The notes: generated by a model not told the origin, from the letters alone. Counted from the first letter of the stretch, positions 35,194-44,439 are shown. The stretch is DNA of 64,000 bases from Flavobacterium luteum (GCF_008806775.1 NZ_WAEM01000002.1:729886-793885); one strand, 5' to 3'. Numbers and translations: made by a program.

Positions 35194-35640
35194 ATGTCAA
35201 TACAATGGAAAATAAAGCCATTTAAAGCGCTTTCAGCACCCGAAATATACTCTATACTACAATTAAGAAGTGAAGTCTTTGTTGTAGAGCAAAATTGCGT
35301 CTATCAAGACATTGATGGTAAAGATGTAAGAGCTTTACATTTAATGGGTGAATACGAGGGTAAATTAGTGGCTTATGCCCGACTTTTTAAATCAGGCGAT
35401 TATTTTCAGCAAGCTTCTATTGGCAGAGTAGTTATTGCCGCTCATTGTCGTGACAAAAAATGGGGACATGCTATGATGGAACAAGCAATTTCAGGTATTG
35501 AAACTCATTTTAAGGAATCAAAAATTACGATTTCGGCGCAATTGTATTTACAAAAATTTTACGAAAAACATGGTTTTGTGCAAACCAGCGAAATGTATTT
35601 AGAAGACGATATTCCGCATATTGAAATGAAAAGGGAATAA
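35194..35640 (+). CDS. ElaA-type GNAT acetyltransferase
   Basis: This 148-residue protein begins with the ElaA pattern (FKALSAPEIYSILQLRSEVFVVEQNCVYQDIDGKD). It contains the GNAT strand and acetyl-CoA loop (ASIGRVVIAAHCRDKKWGHAMMEQAI) and a terminal FYEKHGFVQTSEMYLEDDIPHIEM. The substrate is unknown. It is 4 bases after the DUF4837 gene and converges with the OmpA gene, whose stop codon begins on the next base (35641). Confidence 0.9.
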   Translation: MSIQWKIKPFKALSAPEIYSILQLRSEVFVVEQNCVYQDIDGKDVRALHLMGEYEGKLVAYARLFKSGDYFQQASIGRVVIAAHCRDKKWGHAMMEQAISGIETHFKESKITISAQLYLQKFYEKHGFVQTSEMYLEDDIPHIEMKRE

Positions 35641-36456
35641 TTATATTTTTGTAATTACCAATTCTACTCGGCGGTCATATTCTGAACCTTTACCTAACGG
35701 AACCGTGTTGCCATACCCTTTAAAAGACATTCTGTTTTTTGATATTTTTTTAAAAACTAAGTATTTGTAAACTGATTCGGCGCGATTATGAGACAAATTC
35801 CTTTTTCTGGTTTCCCTATCGATTGCTTCTTTTTGATAAGGTGGCGTACAACAGACATGACCTTGAATTTCGAATTCTAAAGTTTTATATTTCAATAATA
35901 ATCTCGAAATTTTATCCAATTGGGTTTTTGCTTCAAATGTAAGTTTACTACTTCCACGTTCAAATAAAAGGTTTTCTAAATAAACGTGATCACCAACAAT
36001 ATGTTTCTTTTGTATTGTATTATAAAAACCTGGAATTTCAATTTTAGGCAATGGTTTTAAATTCAATACTACATCAACACGTCTGTTTTTAGAGCGACGT
36101 TCCGGAAGATTTTCTACCACATCATCATCTATAAGTATGCGTCCCTTACCTTCTATGGTTACAATAATTTTATTTTTAATACCATTAAAAGTCAGTTTTT
36201 CTCTAATGGCATTGGCTCTATTGGTAGACAATTTAAAATTGTACGCTTCTTTACCAACATCATCTGTATAGCCAAAAATTTGTATGGATTCGATTCGTGT
36301 AGAGTCTGTTTTTTTTATAAAATCAACAACGGTATTTCCTTGTTTTTCGTCTAAAGTAAACTTATCAAAATCAAAATAAACCGATTGCACAACTTCCTCC
36401 TGAGCATACACTATTCCGCAAATAAAAAACGAAAATATTTTAAAAAATCGAATCAT
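35641..36456 (-). CDS. Protein with two tandem OmpA-like domains
   Basis: This 271-residue protein has a signal peptide (MIRFFKIFSFFICGIVYAQ). Two OmpA-like peptidoglycan-binding domains follow: residues about 25-135 (VYFDFDKFTLDEKQ, QIFGYTDDVGKEAYN, RRSKNRRVDVVL) and about 155-271 (LLFERGSSKLTFEAKTQ, EIQGHVCCTPP, EYDRRVELVITKI). There is no beta-barrel. It should act in the periplasm. Its ATG overlaps the stop of the S41 peptidase gene, so the two are coupled. Confidence 0.85.
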   Translation of the reverse strand: MIRFFKIFSFFICGIVYAQEEVVQSVYFDFDKFTLDEKQGNTVVDFIKKTDSTRIESIQIFGYTDDVGKEAYNFKLSTNRANAIREKLTFNGIKNKIIVTIEGKGRILIDDDVVENLPERRSKNRRVDVVLNLKPLPKIEIPGFYNTIQKKHIVGDHVYLENLLFERGSSKLTFEAKTQLDKISRLLLKYKTLEFEIQGHVCCTPPYQKEAIDRETRKRNLSHNRAESVYKYLVFKKISKNRMSFKGYGNTVPLGKGSEYDRRVELVITKI

Positions 36457-38093
36457 TATTGTTGTAATATTTTTTTGTATTCCGAAGGGTTATTCAAAAT
36501 AGAAACTGCTTTTTTAATCTCAGAATTGTTTTTAATATAATACTCATACAAACCTTCCTTGTATTGATAGCGTTTAATGATTTCTTCTAAAATTAATTTT
36601 TTAATTTCTTTCTGATTTTGATTCAATTGATTCTCTTCGCTTTTTTGCAAAGCAGTCAATAATTGTTGGTATTCGGTGGCAATTGATCCGTCAATTTTTT
36701 CTTTTTTGGCAGCAGCCAAAGTGTTTTTTAGCGCCACTTCAGTTTCAGTATCAAAATTAAAATTTTGCTTTTTTAAGAACCCTTTAAATGCCATAAAATC
36801 AGTATCAGAAATGGTTGGAATTGCAGTTCCTAAATTCGGATTTTTATAGTAATAGTCGGTCACATAATTGAAAATTCCGTCGTTTTTCAGTAAAGCTTCG
36901 GCAATAGCACTCGTTTTAGATTCTTCTAGAACTTCATCAGGCAAAACGCCACCACCATCATAAACAGGTCTCCCTTTTCTGGTTTTAAAAGCATTATAGT
37001 TTTGTGATGCCGTTCGTATTGCTTTTCCGTCTTTGTCTTTATGCGAATAATCTAAAGCTTGAATACAACGGCCAGAAGGCGTATAATAGCGTGAAATTGT
37101 AATTTTTATTTGGGTTCCGTAGGTTAAATCTACTGGGCGCTGTACCAAACCTTTTCCAAAACTTCGGCTTCCAACAATTACGGCGCGATCTAAATCCTGT
37201 AATGCCCCCGAAACAATTTCTGAAGCAGAGGCGCTTTTTCCATCAACAAGAATCACTAAAGGAATTTCAGTATCTATAGGTTCTCGCGAAGTTTTATAGG
37301 TATTGTTGTGTTTTTCTATTTTCGATTTTGTAGTTACAATTACTTCATCTTTTGGCACAAAAAGATTGCAAATATTAACCGCTTCACCCAGTAAACCTCC
37401 CGGATTGCCTCTTAAATCTAGAATAATTTTTTCTGCACCCTCTTTTTTCAGTTGTTCTAAAGCTTCTTTGGTTTCTAAAGATGCTTTTTTGTTGAATTGC
37501 GACAAAACGATATAACCGGTTTTATCATCTACTTTTCCGTAAAACGGAACTGCTTTAATCTCAACTTCATCAAGAACCAATTGTGTATTCAACGTTTTAC
37601 CTTGACGTATGTATTTAATATCTACTTTGGTATTCTTCGCTCCTTTTAGCAATTGCGAGGCATCGTCTTTAAAATCAATTAAACTGACATCGCCAATTTG
37701 AACAATCTCGTCACCTGCTTTTAATCCTGCTTTATCAGCTGGAAAATTTTTATACGGTTCTTTTATGATGAGTTTTCCATCTTTTCGGGTAATTAAAGCG
37801 CCAATTCCAGTGTATTCCCCTGTATTGTTAATTTTAAATTTTACAACATCTTGTTCGTTAAAATAATTGGTATACGGATCTAAATCGGCGAGCATGCTTT
37901 TTATGGCTTTGTCCATTAAATCTGCTGGATTCGTATCATCTACATAATTAGCATTGACGGCTTTAAAAAGCGTTGTGAAGATTTCTATTTGCTTGGCAAC
38001 CTCAAAAAAATCTTGGTTAAAACTAACACCAACAAACAGAAAAGCACTTGCTACAACAGGAATTACCACTCTTTTTTTAAGAAATGAATGCAT
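36456..38093 (-). CDS. ctpA: S41 family C-terminal processing peptidase
   Basis: With the start at ATG 38093 (MHSFLKKRVVIPVVASAFLFVGV), the protein has 545 residues and a typical N-terminal membrane or signal helix; the longer frame to 38147 adds 18 residues with no signal character. A PDZ domain lies at about residues 90-170 (GEYTGIGALITRK, ADKAGLKAGDEIVQIGD). The serine protease core has ILDLRGNPGGLL, DGKSASASEIVSGAL with the nucleophile Ser, and GSRSFGKGLVQ with the Lys. It processes periplasmic proteins. The gene is coupled to the OmpA gene. Confidence 0.92.
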   Translation of the reverse strand: MHSFLKKRVVIPVVASAFLFVGVSFNQDFFEVAKQIEIFTTLFKAVNANYVDDTNPADLMDKAIKSMLADLDPYTNYFNEQDVVKFKINNTGEYTGIGALITRKDGKLIIKEPYKNFPADKAGLKAGDEIVQIGDVSLIDFKDDASQLLKGAKNTKVDIKYIRQGKTLNTQLVLDEVEIKAVPFYGKVDDKTGYIVLSQFNKKASLETKEALEQLKKEGAEKIILDLRGNPGGLLGEAVNICNLFVPKDEVIVTTKSKIEKHNNTYKTSREPIDTEIPLVILVDGKSASASEIVSGALQDLDRAVIVGSRSFGKGLVQRPVDLTYGTQIKITISRYYTPSGRCIQALDYSHKDKDGKAIRTASQNYNAFKTRKGRPVYDGGGVLPDEVLEESKTSAIAEALLKNDGIFNYVTDYYYKNPNLGTAIPTISDTDFMAFKGFLKKQNFNFDTETEVALKNTLAAAKKEKIDGSIATEYQQLLTALQKSEENQLNQNQKEIKKLILEEIIKRYQYKEGLYEYYIKNNSEIKKAVSILNNPSEYKKILQQ

Positions 38094-38434
38094 GATTTTA
38101 GGATTCTTTTTTAAATTATTGCAAACGAAAATACGAAATAAGTTCAAATATAGCCGTTTAAACGAATAGTTTTAACCTATTCTAAAATTCTTAACGAATT
38201 GTATTCGGTTTTATTGGTCTCAAAAATAGTTAAAACTTTGCCTATCGGCAGACAGGAATCTACTTTAGTGAATTTACCTTTCAGGTTCTAAAAATGTTTA
38301 CCACAGATTCGCAGATTAATTTTTACTTGATTAATTAAAATCTGCGAATCTGCGGTTACATTATTTGACATTGTTTTAACCAGGTAGACTTTCAGACTGC
38401 CAACCAAACCTATGGACTTCTAGTCTAAGGTGGT
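38094..38434. other. 340-bp intergenic region with a REP-like palindrome
   Basis: No gene is seen. The main feature is the inverted repeat at 38301-38355. Tail ends of the S41 promoter region and of rnpA flank it. Confidence 0.5.
38301..38355. repeat. REP-like inverted repeat
   Basis: Left arm CCACAGATTCGCAGATT pairs with right arm AATCTGCGAATCTGCGG with one mismatch. The arms themselves contain a GCAGATTCGCAGA internal repetition. It sits between the S41 and rnpA genes. The word 'AATCTGCGAATCTGCGG' is one I remember as dispersed in Bacteroidetes genomes. Confidence 0.7.
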
Positions 38435-38827
38435 TTATTCTTCCTTTTTTATCTGAACTAAAAATTTTTCAAACAATTGAATCGTTTTTGTCTCAATTTC
38501 TTGATAGGTTAACCGCTCTTTGGTTTGATAAAAAAACATAAATGCATACGGTTTATCTAAGTTTTCGGTAAGTAAATGTTTGTTTAAGCGATAGGTTTCT
38601 CGCAACACGCGTTTAAAATAATTTCTATCAACAGCGTGTTTGAAATATTTTTTAGAAACCGAAACGCCCATCTTAATTTTCTGTTCTGAATCTGTAGCAA
38701 TACCATAATCGCTTTCTATATACACCAATCGCAATGGAAATTTCGATACTGATTTCCCTTCAGAAAAAAGTAAATCGATCGTTTTTTTGCTTTTGAGTTT
38801 CTCTGATTTTGGATAGGTAAAGTTCAT
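38435..38827 (-). CDS. rnpA: Ribonuclease P protein component
   Basis: This 130-residue basic protein supports RNase P RNA in 5' maturation of tRNA. Family landmarks are FTYPKSEKLKSKKTIDLLFSEG at the N-terminus, MGVSVSKKYFKHAVDRNYFKRVLRETYRLNK (the RNR-type motif as DRNYFKR), and AFMFFYQTKERLTYQEIE. The length is normal. The L34 gene rpmH, often next to rnpA, is not found in the flanking sequence. Confidence 0.93.
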   Translation of the reverse strand: MNFTYPKSEKLKSKKTIDLLFSEGKSVSKFPLRLVYIESDYGIATDSEQKIKMGVSVSKKYFKHAVDRNYFKRVLRETYRLNKHLLTENLDKPYAFMFFYQTKERLTYQEIETKTIQLFEKFLVQIKKEE

Positions 38828-39050
38828 TTCTTGTTATTAGCGCTAAGCGGGTAAAGGTACAAAATTGAGGAAACAAATTTTTTTAAAGAGGTTTGTACAA
38901 AATATGCTGTGTATTTGGAAGATTTTAGCGTGTCGCAGCTTGTGACAGTTGCAACGATTTATTACTGATGATTCCAAAGTTAAAATTACTTTTTGAATTT
39001 TCGCAGAAAATTCGGGAGAAATCCAAGCTTAGCAATTGTTACAAAAGGCT

Positions 39051-39064
39051 GTTATGTATAGTGC
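39051..39064 (+). repeat. Border motif, copy A (GTTATGTATAGTGC)
   Basis: This 14-mer lies 9 bases beyond the stop of the membrane gene at 39073-39555. Its inverted partner is at 39588-39601 (12 of 14 identical), so the gene sits between inverted copies. Confidence 0.6.
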
Positions 39065-39072
39065 GTTTTAGT

Positions 39073-39555
39073 TTAAAACTTACTAACTTTTAAATCCTTT
39101 CGCATTTCGGCGATTATTTTCCTTTCAATTTCTTCAAAAGGTTTGTTACTTTTTAATTTTTCAGAAGCTTCAAAGAATTCCTTTAAATTATCAGTATCCT
39201 TTACAGCAATATGTTTATAGAATTTTTCAAAAACTTCTTGAAACTCACCACGAATCTTATCTAAATCAGATATCATTTCATCTGATAAGAAAGGTTGGTT
39301 TGTTGTATAAAACTCTATATATTCATTTATTTTCAACATGATTTTTTGTGCGTCTTCTTCGTTGCCTATATACTGAAATCTAAAAAGCTCTTTTTTAATT
39401 GCATAGGTTTTATCTAATAAATTTCTATAGATATCTACTTTTTCCTTAAAAAGGCCACTATAAGCAATCTTACTTCTTTCTATAGATTTACTTATCCAAA
39501 AGTAAAAGATTATGTTTCCAATTATAGTTATAATAATTGGCAGATATTTTTCCAT
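39073..39555 (-). CDS. Hypothetical membrane-anchored helical protein
   Basis: With start ATG 39555 (MEKYLPIIITIIGNIIFYFWIS), this is a 160-residue protein with one N-terminal membrane helix and a long soluble helical region rich in Lys, Glu and Phe (RSKIAYSGLFKEKVDIYRNLLDKTYA, FYTTNQPFLSDEMISDLDK). I recognise no family. A longer start at 39579 adds 8 residues. The gene lies alone between rnpA and the M1 peptidase and is flanked by inverted border motifs, so it looks like an acquired accessory gene. Confidence 0.75.
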   Translation of the reverse strand: MEKYLPIIITIIGNIIFYFWISKSIERSKIAYSGLFKEKVDIYRNLLDKTYAIKKELFRFQYIGNEEDAQKIMLKINEYIEFYTTNQPFLSDEMISDLDKIRGEFQEVFEKFYKHIAVKDTDNLKEFFEASEKLKSNKPFEEIERKIIAEMRKDLKVSKF

Positions 39556-39587
39556 AAGATTAAGTTCTATATTGCACATTTGTTAAA

Positions 39588-39601
39588 GCATTACACATAA
39601 C
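39588..39601 (-). repeat. Border motif, copy B (GTTATGTGTAATGC on minus strand)
   Basis: Inverted partner of the 14-mer at 39051-39064 with two mismatches, placed upstream of the membrane gene. Confidence 0.6.
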
Positions 39602-39692
39602 CCGTTTATATACGAAATAAATTTTACCCAATATAACCAAAATGCGGGATAATAGCAGAGATTTGTTTCGTTAACCTCTCAAAAATACACTT

Positions 39693-41588
39693 TTATTTTT
39701 TTACAATCTCTACAGGATAAGTGTTATTGTTTTTATTCACATCGGCTAGTAATCCGCTTTCGTCAATAGTAATTTTTTTAATAGTTGTTTTGTCAATGGT
39801 AAAAGTGTAAATAGGATTCGCCCAAGCCCAATCTTTCAAAATTGTTCTTTTTATTTCAGGATTCGGGTTTTCTTTTTCAAAGCTCATCATGCGCAGCGGA
39901 ATGTAAAAACTTTCTTTTATGCCGTCAGTATATTCTACTACTAAATCAATAGGCATGGGCATTCTGCCTATTCGTTCTAAAGTGATTGTTGTTTTTTCGC
40001 CAACTACAAAATCAGTAGTATTAACTACATCTTTAATGCCGTAATCTATGGTGTTTGTAGTTTGTGTCCAATCGGTTAAATACCAATCTAAGTTGGCTCC
40101 CGAAACGCGTTCTGCGGTGCGCTTAATATCATTTGGTGTTGGATGTTTGAATTTAAAATCAGCATAATATCTTTCCAGCGTTTTCATCAAATTTTCTTTC
40201 CCGATGAGGTATCCCAATTGCGCTAAAAACACGTCGCCTTTACTGTAAGAGGAAATACTATATATTTGGTTAACATCATAACGATCAGAATGCGTGCTTT
40301 GAGGTTGTTCTTTTCCGGTTTTAATCATATAATAATAGCCGTTATAGGATCCTTCATGCGGATTTTCCAGTTTCTTTTCGGCTATTTCATTTAAACCCAA
40401 ATCCTCTAAAAAGGAAGTAAATCCTTCGTCCATCCAGGAGTGTTTGCTTTCATTACTGGCCAAAACGTGCTGAAACCAAGAATGCGCCATTTCGTGAGCA
40501 ATAACTCCAATTAAGCCTTCGTAAGTGCCTTCGCCAAGAATTAATGTACACATGGCATATTCCATGCCTCCATCGCCACCCTGAATAACAGAATATTGAT
40601 TGTACGGATATTTACCAACGGTTTTGTTGTAAAATTGCATCAATTGATCGGTTTCTTTTTGCGCTTTTTTCCAATTATCAATAATTTTCGGGTTGTTTTT
40701 ATATAAGAAATGTAGTATTGTTCCAAAATCAGTTTCAACTACATCATGAATGTAATTTTTATCGGCAGCAAACGTAAAATCATGCACGTTTGGCGCTACA
40801 AAATGCCAAGTCAGGTTTTTAGTTTTCTTAGGATACGAAACGGAAATCCCAGCATCTTGATACCCGTGACCAATTTCGTTTTTGTTTTGCAAATAACCAC
40901 TTCCTCCTAAAACATAATCCTTGTCGATGGTAATGTTGACATCAAAATTTCCCCAAACGCCATGAAATTCACGGGCAATATAAGGATCGGCATGCCAACC
41001 TTCAAAATCGAATTCAGCTATTTTTGGATACCATTGCGCCATCGAAAATTCTACTCCTTCAGCATTATTTCTTCCAGCTCGACGAATATGAACAGGAACT
41101 TGTCCGTCAAAATCTAAAGTAAAAGTGGTTTTTGTATTAGGTAAAATAGGCTTTGCTAAGGTGACTTCGAGAATAGTTCCTACTTCTTTAGCAAAGGCAT
41201 CAACACCGTCTTGTTTGAAATTCGAAATTTTTAAATAACCAATTTCATTGGGTTTTAATTTTGAAATCCGACTTTCTTTTACTTCTTTTCCGCCGACTTT
41301 TATTTTAGTTATCATTCTTCCGTCTGGGTCGGCAATATTTTGCAAACGAGCATCCATTTCGCTGCCAGGTTGAAAAGCATTGTAGTACAAATGATAAAAA
41401 ACACGTTTTAAAGTGTCTGATGAATTATTGGTATACACTAATTCTTGTTTTCCTTTGTATTGGTAGTTTTTGGTATCCATAACCACGTCCATTTTATAAT
41501 CGACATGTTGCTGCCAATAACAAGCGTTTTGGGCAATTACGGTTTCGAGACTTAGTAAGGTAAAAGCGAACAAAAATAGTTTTTTCAT
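39693..41588 (-). CDS. M1 family zinc aminopeptidase
   Basis: This 631-residue protein has a signal peptide (MKKLFLFAFTLLSLETVIAQ). The zinc-binding HExxH motif with second Glu is GVIAHEMAHSWFQH and then WMDEGFTSFLEDLGL. The substrate loop segment GGDGGMEYAMCTLI is the M1 GxMEN-type region. The N-terminal part is the beta-rich M1 domain. The enzyme is exported and probably digests peptides in the periplasm. Its 5' region is shared with that of the DUF4837 gene. Confidence 0.93.
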   Translation of the reverse strand: MKKLFLFAFTLLSLETVIAQNACYWQQHVDYKMDVVMDTKNYQYKGKQELVYTNNSSDTLKRVFYHLYYNAFQPGSEMDARLQNIADPDGRMITKIKVGGKEVKESRISKLKPNEIGYLKISNFKQDGVDAFAKEVGTILEVTLAKPILPNTKTTFTLDFDGQVPVHIRRAGRNNAEGVEFSMAQWYPKIAEFDFEGWHADPYIAREFHGVWGNFDVNITIDKDYVLGGSGYLQNKNEIGHGYQDAGISVSYPKKTKNLTWHFVAPNVHDFTFAADKNYIHDVVETDFGTILHFLYKNNPKIIDNWKKAQKETDQLMQFYNKTVGKYPYNQYSVIQGGDGGMEYAMCTLILGEGTYEGLIGVIAHEMAHSWFQHVLASNESKHSWMDEGFTSFLEDLGLNEIAEKKLENPHEGSYNGYYYMIKTGKEQPQSTHSDRYDVNQIYSISSYSKGDVFLAQLGYLIGKENLMKTLERYYADFKFKHPTPNDIKRTAERVSGANLDWYLTDWTQTTNTIDYGIKDVVNTTDFVVGEKTTITLERIGRMPMPIDLVVEYTDGIKESFYIPLRMMSFEKENPNPEIKRTILKDWAWANPIYTFTIDKTTIKKITIDESGLLADVNKNNNTYPVEIVKK

Positions 41589-41710
41589 ATGTTGATAGTT
41601 ATTGTTTTTTATAGGTCATATGTAATTGCTTCGCCTGTTCGAGCAAAGCTCTCGGGTCGCAGATGAACACTGGGATTTACGACCAATTTTCAGGCATGCT
41701 CATTTCATGA
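41582..41710 (-). repeat. Dispersed element, copy upstream of the M1 peptidase gene
   Basis: Homologous to 34118-34214. It has an extra segment of about 35 bases (including CGAG-AGCTTTG-CTCG) between the two shared blocks and ends in the start codon of the M1 gene, as the other copy does for DUF4837. Confidence 0.75.
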
Positions 41711-41718
41711 TAGTATAA

Positions 41719-41750
41719 ATAAAAAATGGAAGAACCTGAATTCTTCCATT
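41719..41750 (-). terminator. Terminator of the S8 peptidase gene
   Basis: On the minus strand AATGGAAGAA-TTCAGG-TTCTTCCATT is followed by T-rich sequence, 18 bases after the stop of the subtilisin gene. Confidence 0.85.
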
Positions 41751-41767
41751 ATAGAATTAAAGCGAAA

Positions 41768-43369
41768 TTATTTCTTTTTAGCCATTTTTTCAGCCATTAA
41801 TAAAGCATTGTAAGCGTTTACCATTTTTCCTGACTTTGAAGCATTTGTAAAAGCACGTTTTTCTTGATTTTCTCCTAAAAGCACTGTTACATTTACTACA
41901 GTTCCAGAATCCATTAGAATTTGTTTTACTTGAACTGCTGTTAAACTAGGATAATAAGAACGAAGCAAAGCAGCTACTCCGGCTACGTTTGGAGACGCCA
42001 TTGAAGTTCCTTGCTCGTATTTGTATTTATTGTTTGGAACGGTAGCGTAAATTTCTTTTCCTGGAGCAAAAACATCAACATTTAAACTACCATAATTTGA
42101 AAAATCAGCAACTAATCCAGAGCCATATGCTGTGTTTAATGCTCCTACTGTAATCATGTTGTTTGCAATTTCTGATGTATTATCTTCGGAATCATTTGGA
42201 TAATTTTTGTTTTCGGGTAAATCGATATCAAGACCATCATTTCCTGCGGCATGCACAATCAATACATCTTTACTAGCCGCATATTTTATAGCCTCAAAAA
42301 CCCATTGTTTGTTCGGGGAAAAACTTTTTCCGAAACTACCGTTAATTACTTTTGCACCGTTATCTACAGCATAACGAATAGCCAGCGCAATGTCTTTGTC
42401 GTATTCGTCTCCGTTAGGAACTGCTCTAATTGCCATGATTAGTGCATTATTGGCAATACCATCACCCCCTTTTTTATTATTACGAACTTGAGCAATGATA
42501 CCAGCAACGTGGGTTCCGTGAAGCGCATGCTCTTTATCTGGACCAAAAACAATATTGTTTCCATAATTTTTATTGGTAATATCTTCGGGATTGTCGCCAA
42601 CAACTTTTCTTCCATTAAATTCAAGATTTAAGTTGTAATTCAGCATGTCATAAACCTGCTCTTTAAAGCCATTTATTTCTTCAATAAAATCAGGACCAGT
42701 CTGACCAATAACACTAATCATAACTTGCTTACTTTGCAACAAAGTAGGATCTACTGCCGTAATAGCTTTTAGTTCAGTAAGCGTATAGTTTTCTTTTTTT
42801 AAATAATCGCATATTGTTTTATGCGCTTTAAAGATAAAATCTACTTGCTCTTTATTACTCAGTGTTTCTTCTTTCTTTTTGTCATAAGCAATTTTTGCTT
42901 TTTTGTAATTTTCAGAACCATCATCCTCTTTTTTGAGTATACGTGTCACTTCCAGATTTTCATTTAAAGTATTTCCCAGAAAATTCCAACCATTAACGTC
43001 ATCAATAAAACCATTTTTATCATCGTCAATTCCGTTTTTAGCAATTTCTTTAGAATTGGTCCAAATTACCGATTTTAAATCTTCGTGTCCAATATCAATG
43101 CCAGAATCTATAACTCCAACAATTACTTTTATTCCTTTTTTACTTTTCAATATTTCAGAATAAGCTTTGTCTACGCTCATCCCCGGTAAGGTATCTTTTG
43201 TTAAATCTAAATGACTCCAACGTTTTAAATCTGTTTCTTTTATTGAACTAATTTTGAGTGGTATTTTGTCGATACTAGCAACGTTGGAAGGAATCATTTT
43301 CGAAGTTCCACAACTGGTTACGACTAAAAGTAACGAAAGTGCTAAGAAAAGCGATTTTGTTATTCTCAT
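41768..43369 (-). CDS. S8 family subtilisin-like serine protease (lipoprotein)
   Basis: This 533-residue protein starts with a lipoprotein signal (MRITKSLFLALSLLLVVTSCGTS). The catalytic triad is Asp in VIVGVIDSGIDIGHEDL (about residue 88), His in ALHGTHVAGIIAQV (about 286), and Ser in EQGTSMASPNVAGVAALL (about 453). A roughly 120-residue polar insertion rich in Lys and Glu (about 135-250) lies between Asp and His and lengthens the enzyme beyond a minimal subtilisin. It probably works anchored in the envelope. Confidence 0.92.
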   Translation of the reverse strand: MRITKSLFLALSLLLVVTSCGTSKMIPSNVASIDKIPLKISSIKETDLKRWSHLDLTKDTLPGMSVDKAYSEILKSKKGIKVIVGVIDSGIDIGHEDLKSVIWTNSKEIAKNGIDDDKNGFIDDVNGWNFLGNTLNENLEVTRILKKEDDGSENYKKAKIAYDKKKEETLSNKEQVDFIFKAHKTICDYLKKENYTLTELKAITAVDPTLLQSKQVMISVIGQTGPDFIEEINGFKEQVYDMLNYNLNLEFNGRKVVGDNPEDITNKNYGNNIVFGPDKEHALHGTHVAGIIAQVRNNKKGGDGIANNALIMAIRAVPNGDEYDKDIALAIRYAVDNGAKVINGSFGKSFSPNKQWVFEAIKYAASKDVLIVHAAGNDGLDIDLPENKNYPNDSEDNTSEIANNMITVGALNTAYGSGLVADFSNYGSLNVDVFAPGKEIYATVPNNKYKYEQGTSMASPNVAGVAALLRSYYPSLTAVQVKQILMDSGTVVNVTVLLGENQEKRAFTNASKSGKMVNAYNALLMAEKMAKKK

Positions 43370-43435
43370 TAGGAATTGAGTTTTAATTTAAATTTGGCTA
43401 CTAAATTATATTTTTTTTGCAACATCATTTTAGTG

Positions 43436-44302
43436 TTAACTGTATTTTAAGATTTCATCTGATTTAAATATTTCTTTCAATCGAACGCCTCTTTCTGTTT
43501 TTTCAACAGTTATGATTTCGTTGTAAGCGTCATGTTCTAGAAATAAATAGTAGTTGTTTTCAGCAGCCGTAGTAAGAAATTTAGATTTCTCAGGCATTGT
43601 TAATAGCGGTCTTGTATCATAACCCATAACATAAGGAATAGGAACATGACCTGCGGTTGCTATCAAATCGGCACAAAAAACAATTGTTTTGTCTTGGTAT
43701 TGAATGTGTGGTAGCATTTGTTTTTCGGTGTGACCATCGGCATAAAAAATCCCGAATCCCATTTCTTCCGAAAAAGCAAAATCACTTTCTGGATTGGCTA
43801 TAAAATGCAAATGGCCACTTTCTTGCATAGGTAAAATATTTTCTGAAAGGAAAGAAGCTTTCTCTCTAGCATTGGGTTTAGTAGCCCATTCCCAATGGTT
43901 TTCGTTAGTCCAAAATTTGGCGTTTTTAAAAGCAGGTTCATATCCTGACTTATCTGAATTCCACTGAATACTTCCTCCGCAATGATCAAAATGTAAGTGT
44001 GTCATAAAAACATCGGTAATATCGTCTCTATGAAACCCATATTTAGCTAATGATTTATCTAAAGAATGAGTTCCCCAAAGCGAATAATAGCCAAAAAATT
44101 TCTCAGATTGTTTGTCTCCCATTCCAGTATCAATAAGAATTAAACGATTGCCGTCTTCAATCAGCAAACATCTTGAGGCAATATCTATCAAATTATTAGC
44201 ATCGGCTGGATTGGTTTTATTCCAAATGGTTTTAGGCACCACTCCAAACATGGCGCCACCATCAAGTTTAAAATTTCCAGATTCTATAGGATAAAGTTTC
44301 AT
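43436..44302 (-). CDS. MBL-fold metallo-hydrolase
   Basis: With start ATG 44302 (MKLYPIESGNFKLDGGAMFGVVPKTIW) this is a 288-residue protein; 12 further in-frame residues upstream are less likely. The metal motif is VFMTHLHFDHCGGSIQW (HxHxDH), and IGTGMGD-like LIDTGMGDKQ and YADGHTEKQM supply further metal ligands. It resembles the quorum-quenching lactonase / glyoxalase II-like group. The substrate is unknown. The gene is divergent from the SUF cluster. Confidence 0.88.
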   Translation of the reverse strand: MKLYPIESGNFKLDGGAMFGVVPKTIWNKTNPADANNLIDIASRCLLIEDGNRLILIDTGMGDKQSEKFFGYYSLWGTHSLDKSLAKYGFHRDDITDVFMTHLHFDHCGGSIQWNSDKSGYEPAFKNAKFWTNENHWEWATKPNAREKASFLSENILPMQESGHLHFIANPESDFAFSEEMGFGIFYADGHTEKQMLPHIQYQDKTIVFCADLIATAGHVPIPYVMGYDTRPLLTMPEKSKFLTTAAENNYYLFLEHDAYNEIITVEKTERGVRLKEIFKSDEILKYS

Positions 44303-44431
44303 GATTATTTTGCATAGTGTTGCAACAAAGTTATACAATTACTATGCTTTTTGATATATATTATAAATTTTTTCTATGTATAGATTTGTTATAAAAATGT
44401 TATCAATTAAGAAAAAAAGATATTTATGCAC

Positions 44432-44439
44432 TATATTTG
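44432..44439 (+). promoter_or_regulatory. -7 element in front of the SUF cluster
   Basis: TATATTTG fits TAnnTTTG. It lies about 110 bases before the iscA-like ATG at 44549, so a long leader is implied. Confidence 0.45.

Noticed and set aside
41620..41700. Open minus-strand frame before the M1 peptidase (LVVNPSVHLRPESFARTGE)
   Set aside because: It has no start codon and lies within the dispersed element shared with 34118-34214, where the frame is not kept.
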